DNA from: Stakelama flava
GTDB lineage: Bacteria; Pseudomonadota; Alphaproteobacteria; Sphingomonadales; Sphingomonadaceae
NCBI RefSeq assembly: GCF_019351405.1
Contig: NZ_JAHWZX010000008.1
Location: forward strand, 1-64,000
Length of the DNA: 64,000 bases
Reading direction: 5' to 3'
Shown here piece after piece: positions 46,173 through 54,611 of this stretch. The stretch's first letter is position 1, and the number at the start of each line of letters is the position of its first letter. The notes beneath the pieces are model-generated. The model worked only from the letters and a program-made list of their open reading frames with translations. It made no database searches and was not told the origin of the DNA. The position numbers were made by a program, and so were the translations under genes.

Positions 46173-49100
46173 ATGCGCAACCATCTTTTTGCAGGCGCCG
46201 CAATTGCAGCGTTCTGCCTTCCTGCAGCGCCTGCAATGGCGCAGCAGATCACCACCGGCATCGAAGGCACCGTTCAGGACGAATCGGGAACGCCGATCGC
46301 GAACGCTACCGTTACCGTCACTGACACGCGCACCGACAATGTCCGCACGCTGACCACAGGCGCGAACGGCAATTTCTCGCTGGGCAACCTGACGCCGGGC
46401 GGCCCCTATACCGTCATGGCAAGCGCGCCGGGCTATGAAGGCCAGACGGTCAACGGCCTCACCACCTCGCTTCAGGGCAATACCAGCCTGGCGTTCAACC
46501 TGACCTCCGGCGCGGGCGACATCGTCGTTACCGCGGCGCGCGCCAACGTAACCCAGCTCGCGGTCGGCCCCGGCACCTCGTTCGGCACCGAAGCCCTTGA
46601 GCAGCTGCCCAGCTTCAATCGCGACGTGCGCGACGTCATCCGTATCGATCCGCGCGTCAGCCTAGACCGCGAAGACGCTTCGACTGGCGGCGACGGTCAG
46701 GACCATATCTCGTGCCTGGGCGGCAATGATCGCGGCAACGCGTTTACGGTCGACGGCATCAGCCAGGGCGATATTTACGGCCTGAACGGCACTGGTTTCG
46801 CATCGCGCTCCTCGACCCCGATCCCGTACGACGCTATTCGCGAGGTTCAGGTGCAGTTCGCGCCCTATGACGTCGAATATGGCCAGTTCACCGGCTGCGC
46901 GATCAATGCAATCACCAAATCGGGCACCAACCAGTTTCACGGTTCGGGCTTTTTCGAATATTCGGACAACAGCCTGCGCGGCGACAAGGTGCAGGGACAA
47001 GACGTTGCTCCGGTTGAAGAGCAGAAGAACTGGGGCGTGTCGCTGGGCGGCCCGATCATCAAGGACCACCTTTTCTTCTTCGGCGCCTATTCGCATCAGG
47101 AAACCGGGAACGCGTTCGATTATGGTCCGACCGGATCTGGCGCTGCCAATGAACTGGCCGGCGTAACGGTAGACGATTTCAATCGCGTCAGCGACATTCT
47201 CTCGAACACATATGGCATTGACACCGGCGGACTGGCGACGAACCTGCCTTATGAAAACGAGCGTTATTTTGGACGCCTCGACTGGCACATCAGCGATGCA
47301 CAGCGCCTTGAGCTGACCTATCAGCATCTGGAAGAAAATTCGGTCAAGGACGGCGATTACTATACCGGAACCGGTCCGACCATCGCCGGATATAACAACT
47401 TCTACAACAGCGGCACCAATTCGGATTATTATTCGGCCCGCCTGTATTCGGACTGGACCGACAATTTCTCGACCGAATTGCGCTTCTCGCACTCCAAGGT
47501 CCGCGATCTTCAGGACCCTGTAGGCGGCGGGGAAGCCCAGAGCGACAATCCGATCCCGCGCATCGTCGTCGGCGTGACTCAGGATGATGGGACCAACGGC
47601 CTGATCGTTGCCGGTCCCGACGTGTACCGCACCGCCAACGACCTGCGCACCAAGCTGGACCAGGGCGCGTTCATCGCAAAGCTGAATCAGGGCAATCACA
47701 AGCTGAAATTCGGCGCCGAGATCAACCAGGCGAGCATCTTCAACCTCTTCGTTTCCGATGCCACCGGCACGCTGTATTTCACCAGCATCGACGATCTGGC
47801 GAACGGCATCCTTTCCGACGGCACCCGGACCAGCAGCCTGTACGCCTCCACCGTCACGGCGGGCAACGCCGTGGGTGCGACCGGGAACTTCTCGGCCACC
47901 GGCGACGTCAACAGCGCCGCGGCGGCGTTCACGCGCACGATCTTCTCGGTCTATGCGCAGGACGACTGGAAGGTGAACGACCGGCTCGGCATCGTGGCGG
48001 GCGCGCGCGTCGACTGGTATGACGGCGGCCGGCCCGGCAACAATCCCAACTTTATCGACCGCTACGGCTACAGCAATGCGATCGGCTTCAGCAATCTGGA
48101 TCCGTCGGTAATGCCGCGCGTGGCCGCGACCTATGATCTGGGCGATTTCGCGATATTCTCGCAGCCGCGTCTGCGCCTCGGCGCCGGCATGTTCTCCGGC
48201 GGCGATCCGCTGGTATGGTTCGCCAACGCGTTCCAGAACAACGGCTATGGCTATGCACAGGGCACGACCCTGTCCTCCGCCTGCCCCGACGGCCCGATCA
48301 GCGTGCTGGACAACGGTACGTTCACCGGCGTTCCCTCCTGCATCGCCTCGCAGGGGATCAGCAGTGCGTCGCAAGGTCTGGGCGATACCCAATCAACCGA
48401 TCCCAACATCAAGATGCCGTCGGTTCTTCGCCTGAATGCGGGCTGGGAATCGGGTCTGGATTTCGCGTCGAGCGGCTTCTTCAGCAACTGGCAGCTCAAG
48501 CTCGATTACATCTACAGCCGCTACACGAACCCGCTTGCTCTGGTTGACCTGTCGCTTACGCCGGACATCAGGGCGGGGCTGAACGGATATACGGTCGATG
48601 GTCGTCCGATCTATGCGGCGATCGATCCGACGGTCGATGGCTGTAACGCGGTCTATCAGGGTTCGAACCCGGCTCCGCAATGGGCCAATGTTACCGAAGC
48701 GTGCTTCAATACCAGCCGCGACGACGAAATCATGCTGACCAATTCGAAAGGGTATACCAGTCAGATCGCGTCGTTCCTGCTGCAAAAGCATTTCGACGGC
48801 GGCGTTTTCACGCCGGGCGGTTCGATCAACTTCTCGATCGGCTATGCCTATACCGATGCGCATGACCGCCGCACCTTTGGCAGTTCGCAGGCGACGTCGA
48901 ACTTCAACAACACCGCGACGTTCGACCTGCAGAACCCCGAAGAAGCGACCAGCGCCTATTCCAGCAAACACAACATCACGCTGGACCTGCGCTTCGCCGA
49001 GGAATTCGTCAGCGATCTGAAAACCCGCCTGGGCATCAGCTTCGTTGCACGCTCGGGCCGTCCGTTCAGCCTGACCTTTGACGGCAGCTATTTCAGCAAC

Positions 49101-49586
49101 GGCGAAGCAGGCAATGACAGCGCGCTGCTGTACGTGCCGAACGGCGTCGACGATGCCAATCTGTCGCCCGAATCCGATCCGGATGCGGTGGCCGAACTGG
49201 TCGACTTCACTCAGTCGCTCGACTGCGCGAAGGGCTATGCCGGTCGCACGATCGCTCGCAATACCTGCACCAACGACTGGTATTACGATATGGATCTCAC
49301 CTTCTCGCAGGATCTGCCCGGGCCGGGTCGCTTCTTCGGGGTGGACGACAAGATTCGCCTCTATGCCACGATCGACAACTTCCTGAACCTGCTCGACAGC
49401 GACTGGAACGCCCAGCATCGCCGCTCATACACCGGGTTCCAGGATGTCGCCTCGATCGACGGCGTGGACGATCAGGGCCGCTACATCATCTCCGAAGCGA
49501 ACACCGATAATTATTACAAGGACGAATTCATCAATACTTCGTCGTCTGTGTGGCGCCTGAAAGTGGGCGTAAGCTACAACTTCTAA
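46173..49586 (+). CDS. Oar-like TonB-dependent receptor with carboxypeptidase-regulatory domain
   Basis: The 1137-residue outer-membrane protein has a signal peptide (AAFCLPAAPAMAQQ), an immunoglobulin-like carboxypeptidase-regulatory domain (about 28-115; IEGTVQDESGTPIANATVTV), a plug domain (about 115-235; NAFTVDGISQGDIYGLNG) and a large barrel ending in LKVGVSYNF. This layout is that of Oar-type receptors, whose substrates are usually proteins, peptides or polysaccharides. The 149-bp region before it contains an imperfect stem around GCATCAGC...GTGCTGATC (46108-46146). A strong terminator follows, so it is likely a single-gene unit. Confidence 0.93.
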   Translation: MRNHLFAGAAIAAFCLPAAPAMAQQITTGIEGTVQDESGTPIANATVTVTDTRTDNVRTLTTGANGNFSLGNLTPGGPYTVMASAPGYEGQTVNGLTTSLQGNTSLAFNLTSGAGDIVVTAARANVTQLAVGPGTSFGTEALEQLPSFNRDVRDVIRIDPRVSLDREDASTGGDGQDHISCLGGNDRGNAFTVDGISQGDIYGLNGTGFASRSSTPIPYDAIREVQVQFAPYDVEYGQFTGCAINAITKSGTNQFHGSGFFEYSDNSLRGDKVQGQDVAPVEEQKNWGVSLGGPIIKDHLFFFGAYSHQETGNAFDYGPTGSGAANELAGVTVDDFNRVSDILSNTYGIDTGGLATNLPYENERYFGRLDWHISDAQRLELTYQHLEENSVKDGDYYTGTGPTIAGYNNFYNSGTNSDYYSARLYSDWTDNFSTELRFSHSKVRDLQDPVGGGEAQSDNPIPRIVVGVTQDDGTNGLIVAGPDVYRTANDLRTKLDQGAFIAKLNQGNHKLKFGAEINQASIFNLFVSDATGTLYFTSIDDLANGILSDGTRTSSLYASTVTAGNAVGATGNFSATGDVNSAAAAFTRTIFSVYAQDDWKVNDRLGIVAGARVDWYDGGRPGNNPNFIDRYGYSNAIGFSNLDPSVMPRVAATYDLGDFAIFSQPRLRLGAGMFSGGDPLVWFANAFQNNGYGYAQGTTLSSACPDGPISVLDNGTFTGVPSCIASQGISSASQGLGDTQSTDPNIKMPSVLRLNAGWESGLDFASSGFFSNWQLKLDYIYSRYTNPLALVDLSLTPDIRAGLNGYTVDGRPIYAAIDPTVDGCNAVYQGSNPAPQWANVTEACFNTSRDDEIMLTNSKGYTSQIASFLLQKHFDGGVFTPGGSINFSIGYAYTDAHDRRTFGSSQATSNFNNTATFDLQNPEEATSAYSSKHNITLDLRFAEEFVSDLKTRLGISFVARSGRPFSLTFDGSYFSNGEAGNDSALLYVPNGVDDANLSPESDPDAVAELVDFTQSLDCAKGYAGRTIARNTCTNDWYYDMDLTFSQDLPGPGRFFGVDDKIRLYATIDNFLNLLDSDWNAQHRRSYTGFQDVASIDGVDDQGRYIISEANTDNYYKDEFINTSSSVWRLKVGVSYNF

Positions 49587-49614
49587 AATCATCCGATCAT
49601 TGGAAGCGAAACGC

Positions 49615-49647
49615 CGCCGTCCCCCCAAAGGGGGCGGCGGTTTTTTG
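49615..49647 (+). terminator. Intrinsic terminator after the Oar-like receptor
   Basis: CCGCCG (49615-49620) pairs with CGGCGG (49636-49641), and CCCCC with GGGGG around an AAA loop; the left arm has a two-base bulge. TTTTTT (49642-49647) follows. It ends the receptor transcript before the sensor kinase gene. Confidence 0.9.
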
Positions 49648-49747
49648 TTGGTGGGATGCGGTGGAAAGCCACGTGCCCTTTGCCCTTGCCGCGCAGGCGC
49701 TATATTCGCGGATCGACCCTGTCGTTCGATTTACCCGAAAGCACCGC

Positions 49748-50851
49748 GTGGCCGTAACCAGACCCTCCATCCTCTCGCGCCCCTTTTTCGAGGATAAGAG
49801 CCGCGCCTTCTGGATGCTTCAGGCGGCGGGATGGGGCGGCTATCTGGTGCTGCGCACCGTTTCGAGCATTTCGAACACCTTTTCGTTCAAAACCGTCATC
49901 GCGGTGCTGGTCGAAGCGATCGTCGGCTATTGCCTGACGCTGCTGCTGTCGGCGCTGTACGGATATTACCGGCGCCTGCCGCGCATTTCGGGCGTGGTGG
50001 TGACGCTGGCGACGCTGGGCGCTGCAACCGCAATGTATGCGGTCATCGACGCCTTTACCTTTTCGTTCATCCGCAATGCGACGCCGGGCCTGACGATCAA
50101 TCTGGTCCTTGGCACGGTGTTTTTGAATTTCGTGGTGCTGGCCGGCTGGTCGGCGCTGTATTTCGGGATCAACTTCTACCTGATCGTCGAGGAACAGAAT
50201 ACGCAGCTAAAACTGCTGGAGACGCAGGCGTCGAGCGCGCAGCTCGCGATGCTGCGCTATCAGCTTAATCCGCACTTCCTGTTCAACACGCTGAACTCGA
50301 TCTCCACACTGGTGCTGCTGAAAGAGACCGAGCGCGCCAATGCGATGCTCGCGCGCCTGTCGAACTTTCTGCGCTATACGCTTGCCAACGAACCGACCGC
50401 GCACGTCACGCTGGCGCAGGAGGTCGAGACGCTGAAACTGTATCTCGAAATCGAAAAGATGCGGTTCGGGGATCGGCTGCGGCCCGATTTCAATATCGAT
50501 CCGCGCGTGGTGAAGGCGCGCCTGCCCTCGCTCCTGCTGCAGCCGCTGGTCGAAAATGCGATCAAATATGCCGTCACACCGCAGGAGGAGGGCGCCGATA
50601 TCGCGGTTTCCGCGCGGCTTGCCGGAGACAGGGTGCGGGTCGTCGTGGCGGACACCGGACCGGGATTGACCAAAGGGCCGCGCAGGCCGAACCTTTCGAC
50701 GGGCGTGGGTCTTGCCAATATTCGCGAGCGATTGCTTCAGGCGTTCGGCCCCGACCATCGATTCGAGACCAGATCGAACCCCGGCGGGGGCTTTCGCGTT
50801 GAGATCGAGATACCGTTCCAGATTGAGGAACCCAACCGCGAGGCAGCATGA
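49748..50851 (+). CDS. LytS/YehU-type sensor histidine kinase
   Basis: The 367-residue membrane kinase has about four N-terminal helices, a short coiled linker (NTQLKLLETQASSAQLAMLR), the His-kinase motif YQLNPHFLFNTLNSISTLVL, and an ATPase domain with PLVENAIKYAV and GVGLANIRERL. I favour the GTG at 49748, past the terminator, because the conserved start ILSRPFFEDKSRAFW follows at once; the longer frame reaching back to 49550 would run through the receptor's stop and terminator. It overlaps its response regulator by 4 bp (ATGA). The stimulus is unknown. Confidence 0.9.
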   Translation: MAVTRPSILSRPFFEDKSRAFWMLQAAGWGGYLVLRTVSSISNTFSFKTVIAVLVEAIVGYCLTLLLSALYGYYRRLPRISGVVVTLATLGAATAMYAVIDAFTFSFIRNATPGLTINLVLGTVFLNFVVLAGWSALYFGINFYLIVEEQNTQLKLLETQASSAQLAMLRYQLNPHFLFNTLNSISTLVLLKETERANAMLARLSNFLRYTLANEPTAHVTLAQEVETLKLYLEIEKMRFGDRLRPDFNIDPRVVKARLPSLLLQPLVENAIKYAVTPQEEGADIAVSARLAGDRVRVVVADTGPGLTKGPRRPNLSTGVGLANIRERLLQAFGPDHRFETRSNPGGGFRVEIEIPFQIEEPNREAA

Positions 50852-51648
50852 CCATCCGCACCATATTAGTCGACGACGAACCGCTCGCCATTCAGGGCCT
50901 TGAGCTTCGTCTGAAGGCGCATGAAGACGTCGAAATCATCGAAAAGTGCCAGAATGGGCGCGAGGCGATCCGCGCGATCAAGACGCAGAAACCCGATCTG
51001 GTCTTTCTCGACATCCAGATGCCGGGATTTGACGGCTTTTCGGTCGTTCAGGGGCTGATGGAGGTCGAACCGCCGCTGGTCGTCTTCGTCACCGCCTATT
51101 CCGACCACGCCATTCGCGCGTTCGAGGCGCAGGCGGTCGATTATCTCCTCAAACCCGTCGAGGAAGGGCGGCTGGCCGACACGCTGGAACGCGTTCGCCA
51201 GCGCCTGACCGACCGGCGTGGTCAGGCGGAGGTCGAAAAGCTGAAGGAAGTTTTGGCCGAAGTCGCGCCGCAGGCGGCGGAGGAATATTCGGACGGCGGC
51301 GACACCATGGCTGCCAGCCGCTATGAAAAGCTGATCAACATCAAGGATCGCGGCCAGATTTTCCGCGTCGATGTCGATACGATCGAGCGGATCGACGCCG
51401 CCGGCGACTATATGTGCATCTACACCGGCGATAACACGCTGATCCTGCGCGAAACGATGAAGGACCTCGAAAAGCGTCTCGACCCGCGCCGGTTTCAGCG
51501 CGTTCACCGGTCAACCATCGTCAACCTCGATCTGGTGCGGCAGGTAAAGCCGCATACCAACGGTGAATGCTTTCTGGTGCTCGATTCGGGCGCGCAGGTG
51601 AAGGTGAGCCGAAGCTATCGCGACGTCGTCGCCCGCTTCGTGCATTGA
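50848..51648 (+). CDS. LytTR-family response regulator
   Basis: The 266-residue regulator has a receiver domain with phospho-acceptor Asp55 (LVFLDIQMPGFDG) and Lys in LLKPVEEGRL, a linker, and a C-terminal LytTR DNA-binding domain (about 160-265; IERIDAAGDYMCIYTGDNTL, FQRVHRSTIVNLDLV). It forms a two-gene system with the kinase it overlaps. Targets may include the receptor gene just upstream, but no repeated binding site was identified. Confidence 0.95.
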   Translation: MTIRTILVDDEPLAIQGLELRLKAHEDVEIIEKCQNGREAIRAIKTQKPDLVFLDIQMPGFDGFSVVQGLMEVEPPLVVFVTAYSDHAIRAFEAQAVDYLLKPVEEGRLADTLERVRQRLTDRRGQAEVEKLKEVLAEVAPQAAEEYSDGGDTMAASRYEKLINIKDRGQIFRVDVDTIERIDAAGDYMCIYTGDNTLILRETMKDLEKRLDPRRFQRVHRSTIVNLDLVRQVKPHTNGECFLVLDSGAQVKVSRSYRDVVARFVH

Positions 51649-51659
51649 ACTGGATTGAG

Positions 51660-51685
51660 AGGGGCGGTTTCGGGGCCGCCCCTTT
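51660..51685 (+). terminator. Intrinsic terminator between convergent genes
   Basis: AGGGGCGG/CCGCCCCT forms an 8-bp GC-rich stem with a TTTCGGGG loop, followed by a short TTT. It lies between the LytTR gene and the convergent DUF3297 gene and could serve the rightward transcript. The T-run is short, so efficiency is uncertain. Confidence 0.65.
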
Positions 51686-51691
51686 GCCGCA

Positions 51692-51988
51692 TTAGGCTTC
51701 GTCGATTTCGTCCTGAGGGCCGGTGGCGCCGGGTTCGCCCTGCTCGGCCTCGGCATCCTGATACCAGGCTTCGACGGGGCCGGTAAGCTTGATCGTCAGC
51801 GGCTGGCCATGGCGATCGACCTTCTTGCCCAGCTGCACGCGAATCCAGCCTTCGGAAATCGAATATTCCTCGACATCGCGGCGTTCGCTTCCCTTGAAGC
51901 GGATACCGATGCCGCGTTTGAGCACCGTCTGGTCGAAATGCGGGCTGCGCGGGTTGATCGAAAGGCGGTCGGGAGGCGTATCAGTCAT
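51692..51988 (-). CDS. DUF3297 protein
   Basis: The 98-residue soluble protein matches DUF3297 (LSINPRSPHFDQTVLKRGIG, IRFKGSERRDVEEYSISEGW, IRVQLGKKVDRHGQPLTIKL), a small beta-rich family common in proteobacteria. The C-terminal tail is acidic and Gln/Gly-rich. Function is not established. It is a single gene convergent with the LytTR regulator. Confidence 0.92.
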   Translation of the reverse strand: MTDTPPDRLSINPRSPHFDQTVLKRGIGIRFKGSERRDVEEYSISEGWIRVQLGKKVDRHGQPLTIKLTGPVEAWYQDAEAEQGEPGATGPQDEIDEA

Positions 51989-52047
51989 GCCGCGAGGCTG
52001 TGCCGCACTATGCCGCGCGGGAAAAGGGGTTTCATGGCGGCGGGATG

Positions 52048-52075
52048 AAAAAAGGGGACGGATCGATCCGCCCCC
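52048..52075 (-). terminator. Intrinsic terminator of the small exported-protein gene
   Basis: On the reverse strand GGGGGCGGATC and GATCCGTCCCC pair almost completely and are followed by TTTTTT. It lies 9 bp past the stop codon of the leftward small exported-protein gene. Confidence 0.85.
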
Positions 52076-52083
52076 TTCTCAAG

Positions 52084-52440
52084 TCACCGGCAATAGCGAA
52101 CCGCAACGGAACGATGCCGATACGGGTCCCATTCGCGATGGACGCTGCAATAGCGCGGCGCGCGGTAATAACCGCGGCCCCGATACGCATCGGCCGGGTA
52201 ATAATCGCGGTCGCGATAATAGCCGCGGTCATAGCGACGATCGTTGTTCGACGAAGCGATGGCCGCGCCGATCGCAAGGCCGGCGATCCCGGCGACGATG
52301 GCGGTGCCTGCACCGTTGTCATGATGATAATGGTGATAGCTGTGGCGATAGCGTTGCGCCTGCGCCGGCATGGCGGCGGCGGTCATCGCGGTAGCGCCCA
52401 GTGCAAGGCCAAGCGCCGCTTTTCTGGTAAAGGTGATCAT
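52084..52440 (-). CDS. Small exported Arg/Tyr/His-rich protein
   Basis: The 118-residue protein has a signal peptide (LGATAMTAAAMPAQAQ), a His/Tyr cluster (RYRHSYHHYHHDNG), a glycine-zipper-like segment (GTAIVAGIAGLAIGAAIASS) and an Arg/Tyr/Asp-rich tail with two cysteines (YCSVHREWDP, VRYC). ATG 52440 has AGGAGCG upstream. Similar small periplasmic proteins are frequent in sphingomonads and unnamed; metal or surface binding by the His/Tyr cluster is a guess. A separate terminator and a long inverted repeat in its leader suggest individual regulation. Confidence 0.8.
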   Translation of the reverse strand: MITFTRKAALGLALGATAMTAAAMPAQAQRYRHSYHHYHHDNGAGTAIVAGIAGLAIGAAIASSNNDRRYDRGYYRDRDYYPADAYRGRGYYRAPRYCSVHREWDPYRHRSVAVRYCR

Positions 52441-52471
52441 GGTCGCTCCTCTCAATAGTCGAGCGCCGCAC

Positions 52472-52496
52472 CCATGTTTTTTCCGCAAAAACATGG
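52472..52496. repeat. Perfect inverted repeat in the 52441-52634 promoter gap
   Basis: CCATGTTTTT and AAAAACATGG flank a short centre and form a 10-bp perfect inverted repeat, 31 bases upstream of the exported-protein start. The gap separates this gene from the divergent EVE gene. It may be an operator or an mRNA leader hairpin. No matching site was noticed elsewhere in the window. Confidence 0.55.
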
Positions 52497-52634
52497 AAAA
52501 GGATGCCCGATGATGAAAAACGGTATAGCAGGCCTGTTGTGAACCGACCCGGAACCGGGCGTTCAGCAAAGGTTTAGCCTGGGGTGACGGGCAAAACGAC
52601 AATAAAGGCGTCCCGTACGCGTACAGGATATGCG

Positions 52635-53060
52635 ATGGCCCATTGGCTGATGAAATCGGAACCGGACGAATATGGCTGGGACGATCTGGTTCGCGACGGC
52701 CGCACCGAATGGACCGGGGTACGAAACCACGCTGCGGCGAAAAACCTGCGCGCGATGACGTGCGGCGATCGCGCCTTTTTCTATCACAGCGCCTGCGCGG
52801 TGCCCGCCATTGCCGGAATCATGGAAGTATCGCGCGAATGGCGGGCGGATGGCGAGGACGGAAAATGGGCTTCGGTGGAAGTCAACCCCGTCGCGCCGCT
52901 ACCGCGCGCGGTCCCGCTGAAAAAGTTGAAGGAAGAAGCCGCGCTTCGCGACATGGCGACGCTGAAACAGGGGCGCCTGTCGGTAAGCCCGGTGAGCGAG
53001 GCCGAATGGACGCACATCTGCGCGCTGGCCGCCATGGGCGATGCGAAAGAGCAGACCTGA
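52635..53060 (+). CDS. EVE-domain protein (modified-base binding)
   Basis: The 141-residue protein is a stand-alone EVE domain (MAHWLMKSEPDEYGWDDL, GVRNHAAAKNLRAM, AFFYHSACAVPAIAGIMEVS). EVE domains are PUA-like folds that bind modified bases in RNA or DNA. Solitary housekeeping versions like this are widespread and distinct from those fused to restriction enzymes. I chose ATG 52635, where the conserved domain begins. It is not beside any restriction or defence gene here. Confidence 0.93.
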   Translation: MAHWLMKSEPDEYGWDDLVRDGRTEWTGVRNHAAAKNLRAMTCGDRAFFYHSACAVPAIAGIMEVSREWRADGEDGKWASVEVNPVAPLPRAVPLKKLKEEAALRDMATLKQGRLSVSPVSEAEWTHICALAAMGDAKEQT

Positions 53061-53134
53061 TCATACCGGGCTGTGACCGTGTAGGACAGCGCAATGGGTG
53101 ATGGGAGTATTCGGTAAAGACAGCTTGCGCGGCC

Positions 53135-54331
53135 CTATGCCGGTAGCGGTGTCGCCGCCTGCCGCCGCGCGTCGAGGGCGGCGACCAGCCAGACCAGCAG
53201 TCCGCCTGCGCCCAACGCCGCGCCGACCAGCCCCGACGATGCCCAGCCGAAACCCGCTGCAATCGCCATTCCGGCAAGCCATGGCCCTAGCGCATTGGCG
53301 GTGTTGAACGCCGAATGGTTGAGCGCGGCGGCGAGCGATTGCGCATCGCCTGCAACGTCCATCAGTCGCGTCTGAAGGATCGCGCCGAGCGCACCGACAA
53401 TTCCGATCAAAAACACAATCGCGCCCATCGCCCAGCTATTATGCGCAGCGATCGGATAGAGCAGCGTCACCGCGATTGCCCAGATCAGCACCCCCGCCGC
53501 CGTGGGCATGAGCGCACGATCGGCGAAATAGGGTATAAACAGGTTGCCGATCGTCATCCCCGCGCCGAAGATCGCGAGATAGACCGGGATCAGCGCGGCA
53601 CTAACGCCCGTCACCTCGACCAGCGTGGAGGCGAGATAGGTGTAGACGGCGAACATCCCGCCGAACCCGACCGCGCCTATGCCAAGCGTCAGCCAGACCT
53701 GGCGGCGCTTGAGCGCATCGAGTTCGCTGAGCGGGCTGACATCCCGATCGGGCAGCTGGCGCGGGGCGAATATCCGGATCAGCGCGATCGTCGCCAGCGC
53801 GAGCGCGGCAACCACGACGAACCCCCAGCGCCAGCCGACCCATTGCCCCAGCGCGTTGGCGAACGGCACGCCCGCGATCGTCGCGATCGTCAGGCCAAGC
53901 ATCACGCGCGATACCGCCCAGGTGCGCCGCTCGGCCGGAACCAGCGATGCCGCCATCAGCGACGCGATGCCGAAATAGGCGCCATGCGGAACGCCGCTGA
54001 TAAACCGGACGAGCATCATCATCGAATAGCTCGACGCGAGCGCACTCAACGCATTGCCGATCGCGAAAAGGGCCATCAGTCCGATCAGCAGCAAACGCCG
54101 TTCGACCCGTGCCGACACAACCGCGAGCAGCGGCGCGCCAACCACCACGCCAAGCGCATAGGCGCTGATGACATGGCTAGCGGTCGGCGCGTCAATGCCG
54201 AGATCGCTCGCGAAATAAGGAAGCAGGCTCATCGTCGCGAATTCGGTCGTCCCGATCGCGAACCCACCCATTGCGAGCGCCAGCAATACCAGCCCCGGAT
54301 GCGTGGCGCGCGGCGCATCTCGCTGTGTCAT
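53135..54331 (-). CDS. MFS drug/sugar efflux transporter (AraJ/SotB-like DHA1 group)
   Basis: The 398-residue protein has 12 predicted helices and the family signatures FAIGTTEFATMSLLPYFASD in helix 1, GVPHGAYFGIASLMA in helix 4 and GVPFANALGQWVGWRWGF in helix 5, typical of the arabinose-exporter/DHA1 group. ATG 54331 has an AAGGAAT ribosome site. It probably exports sugars or drugs by proton antiport. It is a single gene with no regulator beside it. Confidence 0.9.
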   Translation of the reverse strand: MTQRDAPRATHPGLVLLALAMGGFAIGTTEFATMSLLPYFASDLGIDAPTASHVISAYALGVVVGAPLLAVVSARVERRLLLIGLMALFAIGNALSALASSYSMMMLVRFISGVPHGAYFGIASLMAASLVPAERRTWAVSRVMLGLTIATIAGVPFANALGQWVGWRWGFVVVAALALATIALIRIFAPRQLPDRDVSPLSELDALKRRQVWLTLGIGAVGFGGMFAVYTYLASTLVEVTGVSAALIPVYLAIFGAGMTIGNLFIPYFADRALMPTAAGVLIWAIAVTLLYPIAAHNSWAMGAIVFLIGIVGALGAILQTRLMDVAGDAQSLAAALNHSAFNTANALGPWLAGMAIAAGFGWASSGLVGAALGAGGLLVWLVAALDARRQAATPLPA

Positions 54332-54461
54332 ATAATATTCCTTGAATGCTGCGGCGCAGCACAAGATAGACAGCATACGGCGCGCCGCAAGGCGACAGGG
54401 GAAAATCCCGGCTGTTGCTGATGCTTTTTGCGTTCGGTTCGTCACCTTTGCGGCACGCGGC

Positions 54462-54500
54462 GCTGGATTGCTTCACCCGCTTTGCGGGTTCGCAATGACG
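54462..54500. repeat. Short interspersed palindromic repeat
   Basis: CTGGATTGCTTCACCCGC ... GCGGGTTCGCAATGACG matches the GGATTGCTTC-N-CGCAATGACG repeat scattered through many alphaproteobacterial genomes. The two arms around CACCCGC/GCGGGTT form a hairpin. It lies in the 223-bp gap between the MFS promoter and the typA terminator; nothing else was recognised there. Confidence 0.55.
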
Positions 54501-54554
54501 TCCGGCGCGGACGGGAAGGGTTTGTTTGCGCCACGCCGCTCGATCGCAATAAAG

Positions 54555-54589
54555 AAAAAAGGCGGCCGCGCCGGGCGACCGCCTTTTTT
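54555..54589. terminator. Bidirectional intrinsic terminator downstream of typA
   Basis: GGCGG...CCGCC stem bounded by AAAAAA on one side and TTTTTT on the other, so it terminates on both strands. It sits 22 bp past the typA stop codon, which reads leftward. Confidence 0.9.
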
Positions 54590-54611
54590 GTTTCGACGCT
54601 GGGTACCGTCC

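Noticed and set aside
46662..48392. 576-codon minus-strand frame inside the Oar-like receptor
   Set aside because: Val/Arg/Ala-biased composition without motifs and fully overlapped by a receptor with all expected domains.
49550..49747. Longer N-terminus for the LytS-type kinase
   Set aside because: It would start inside the receptor gene and read through its stop region and terminator; the family start fits GTG 49748.
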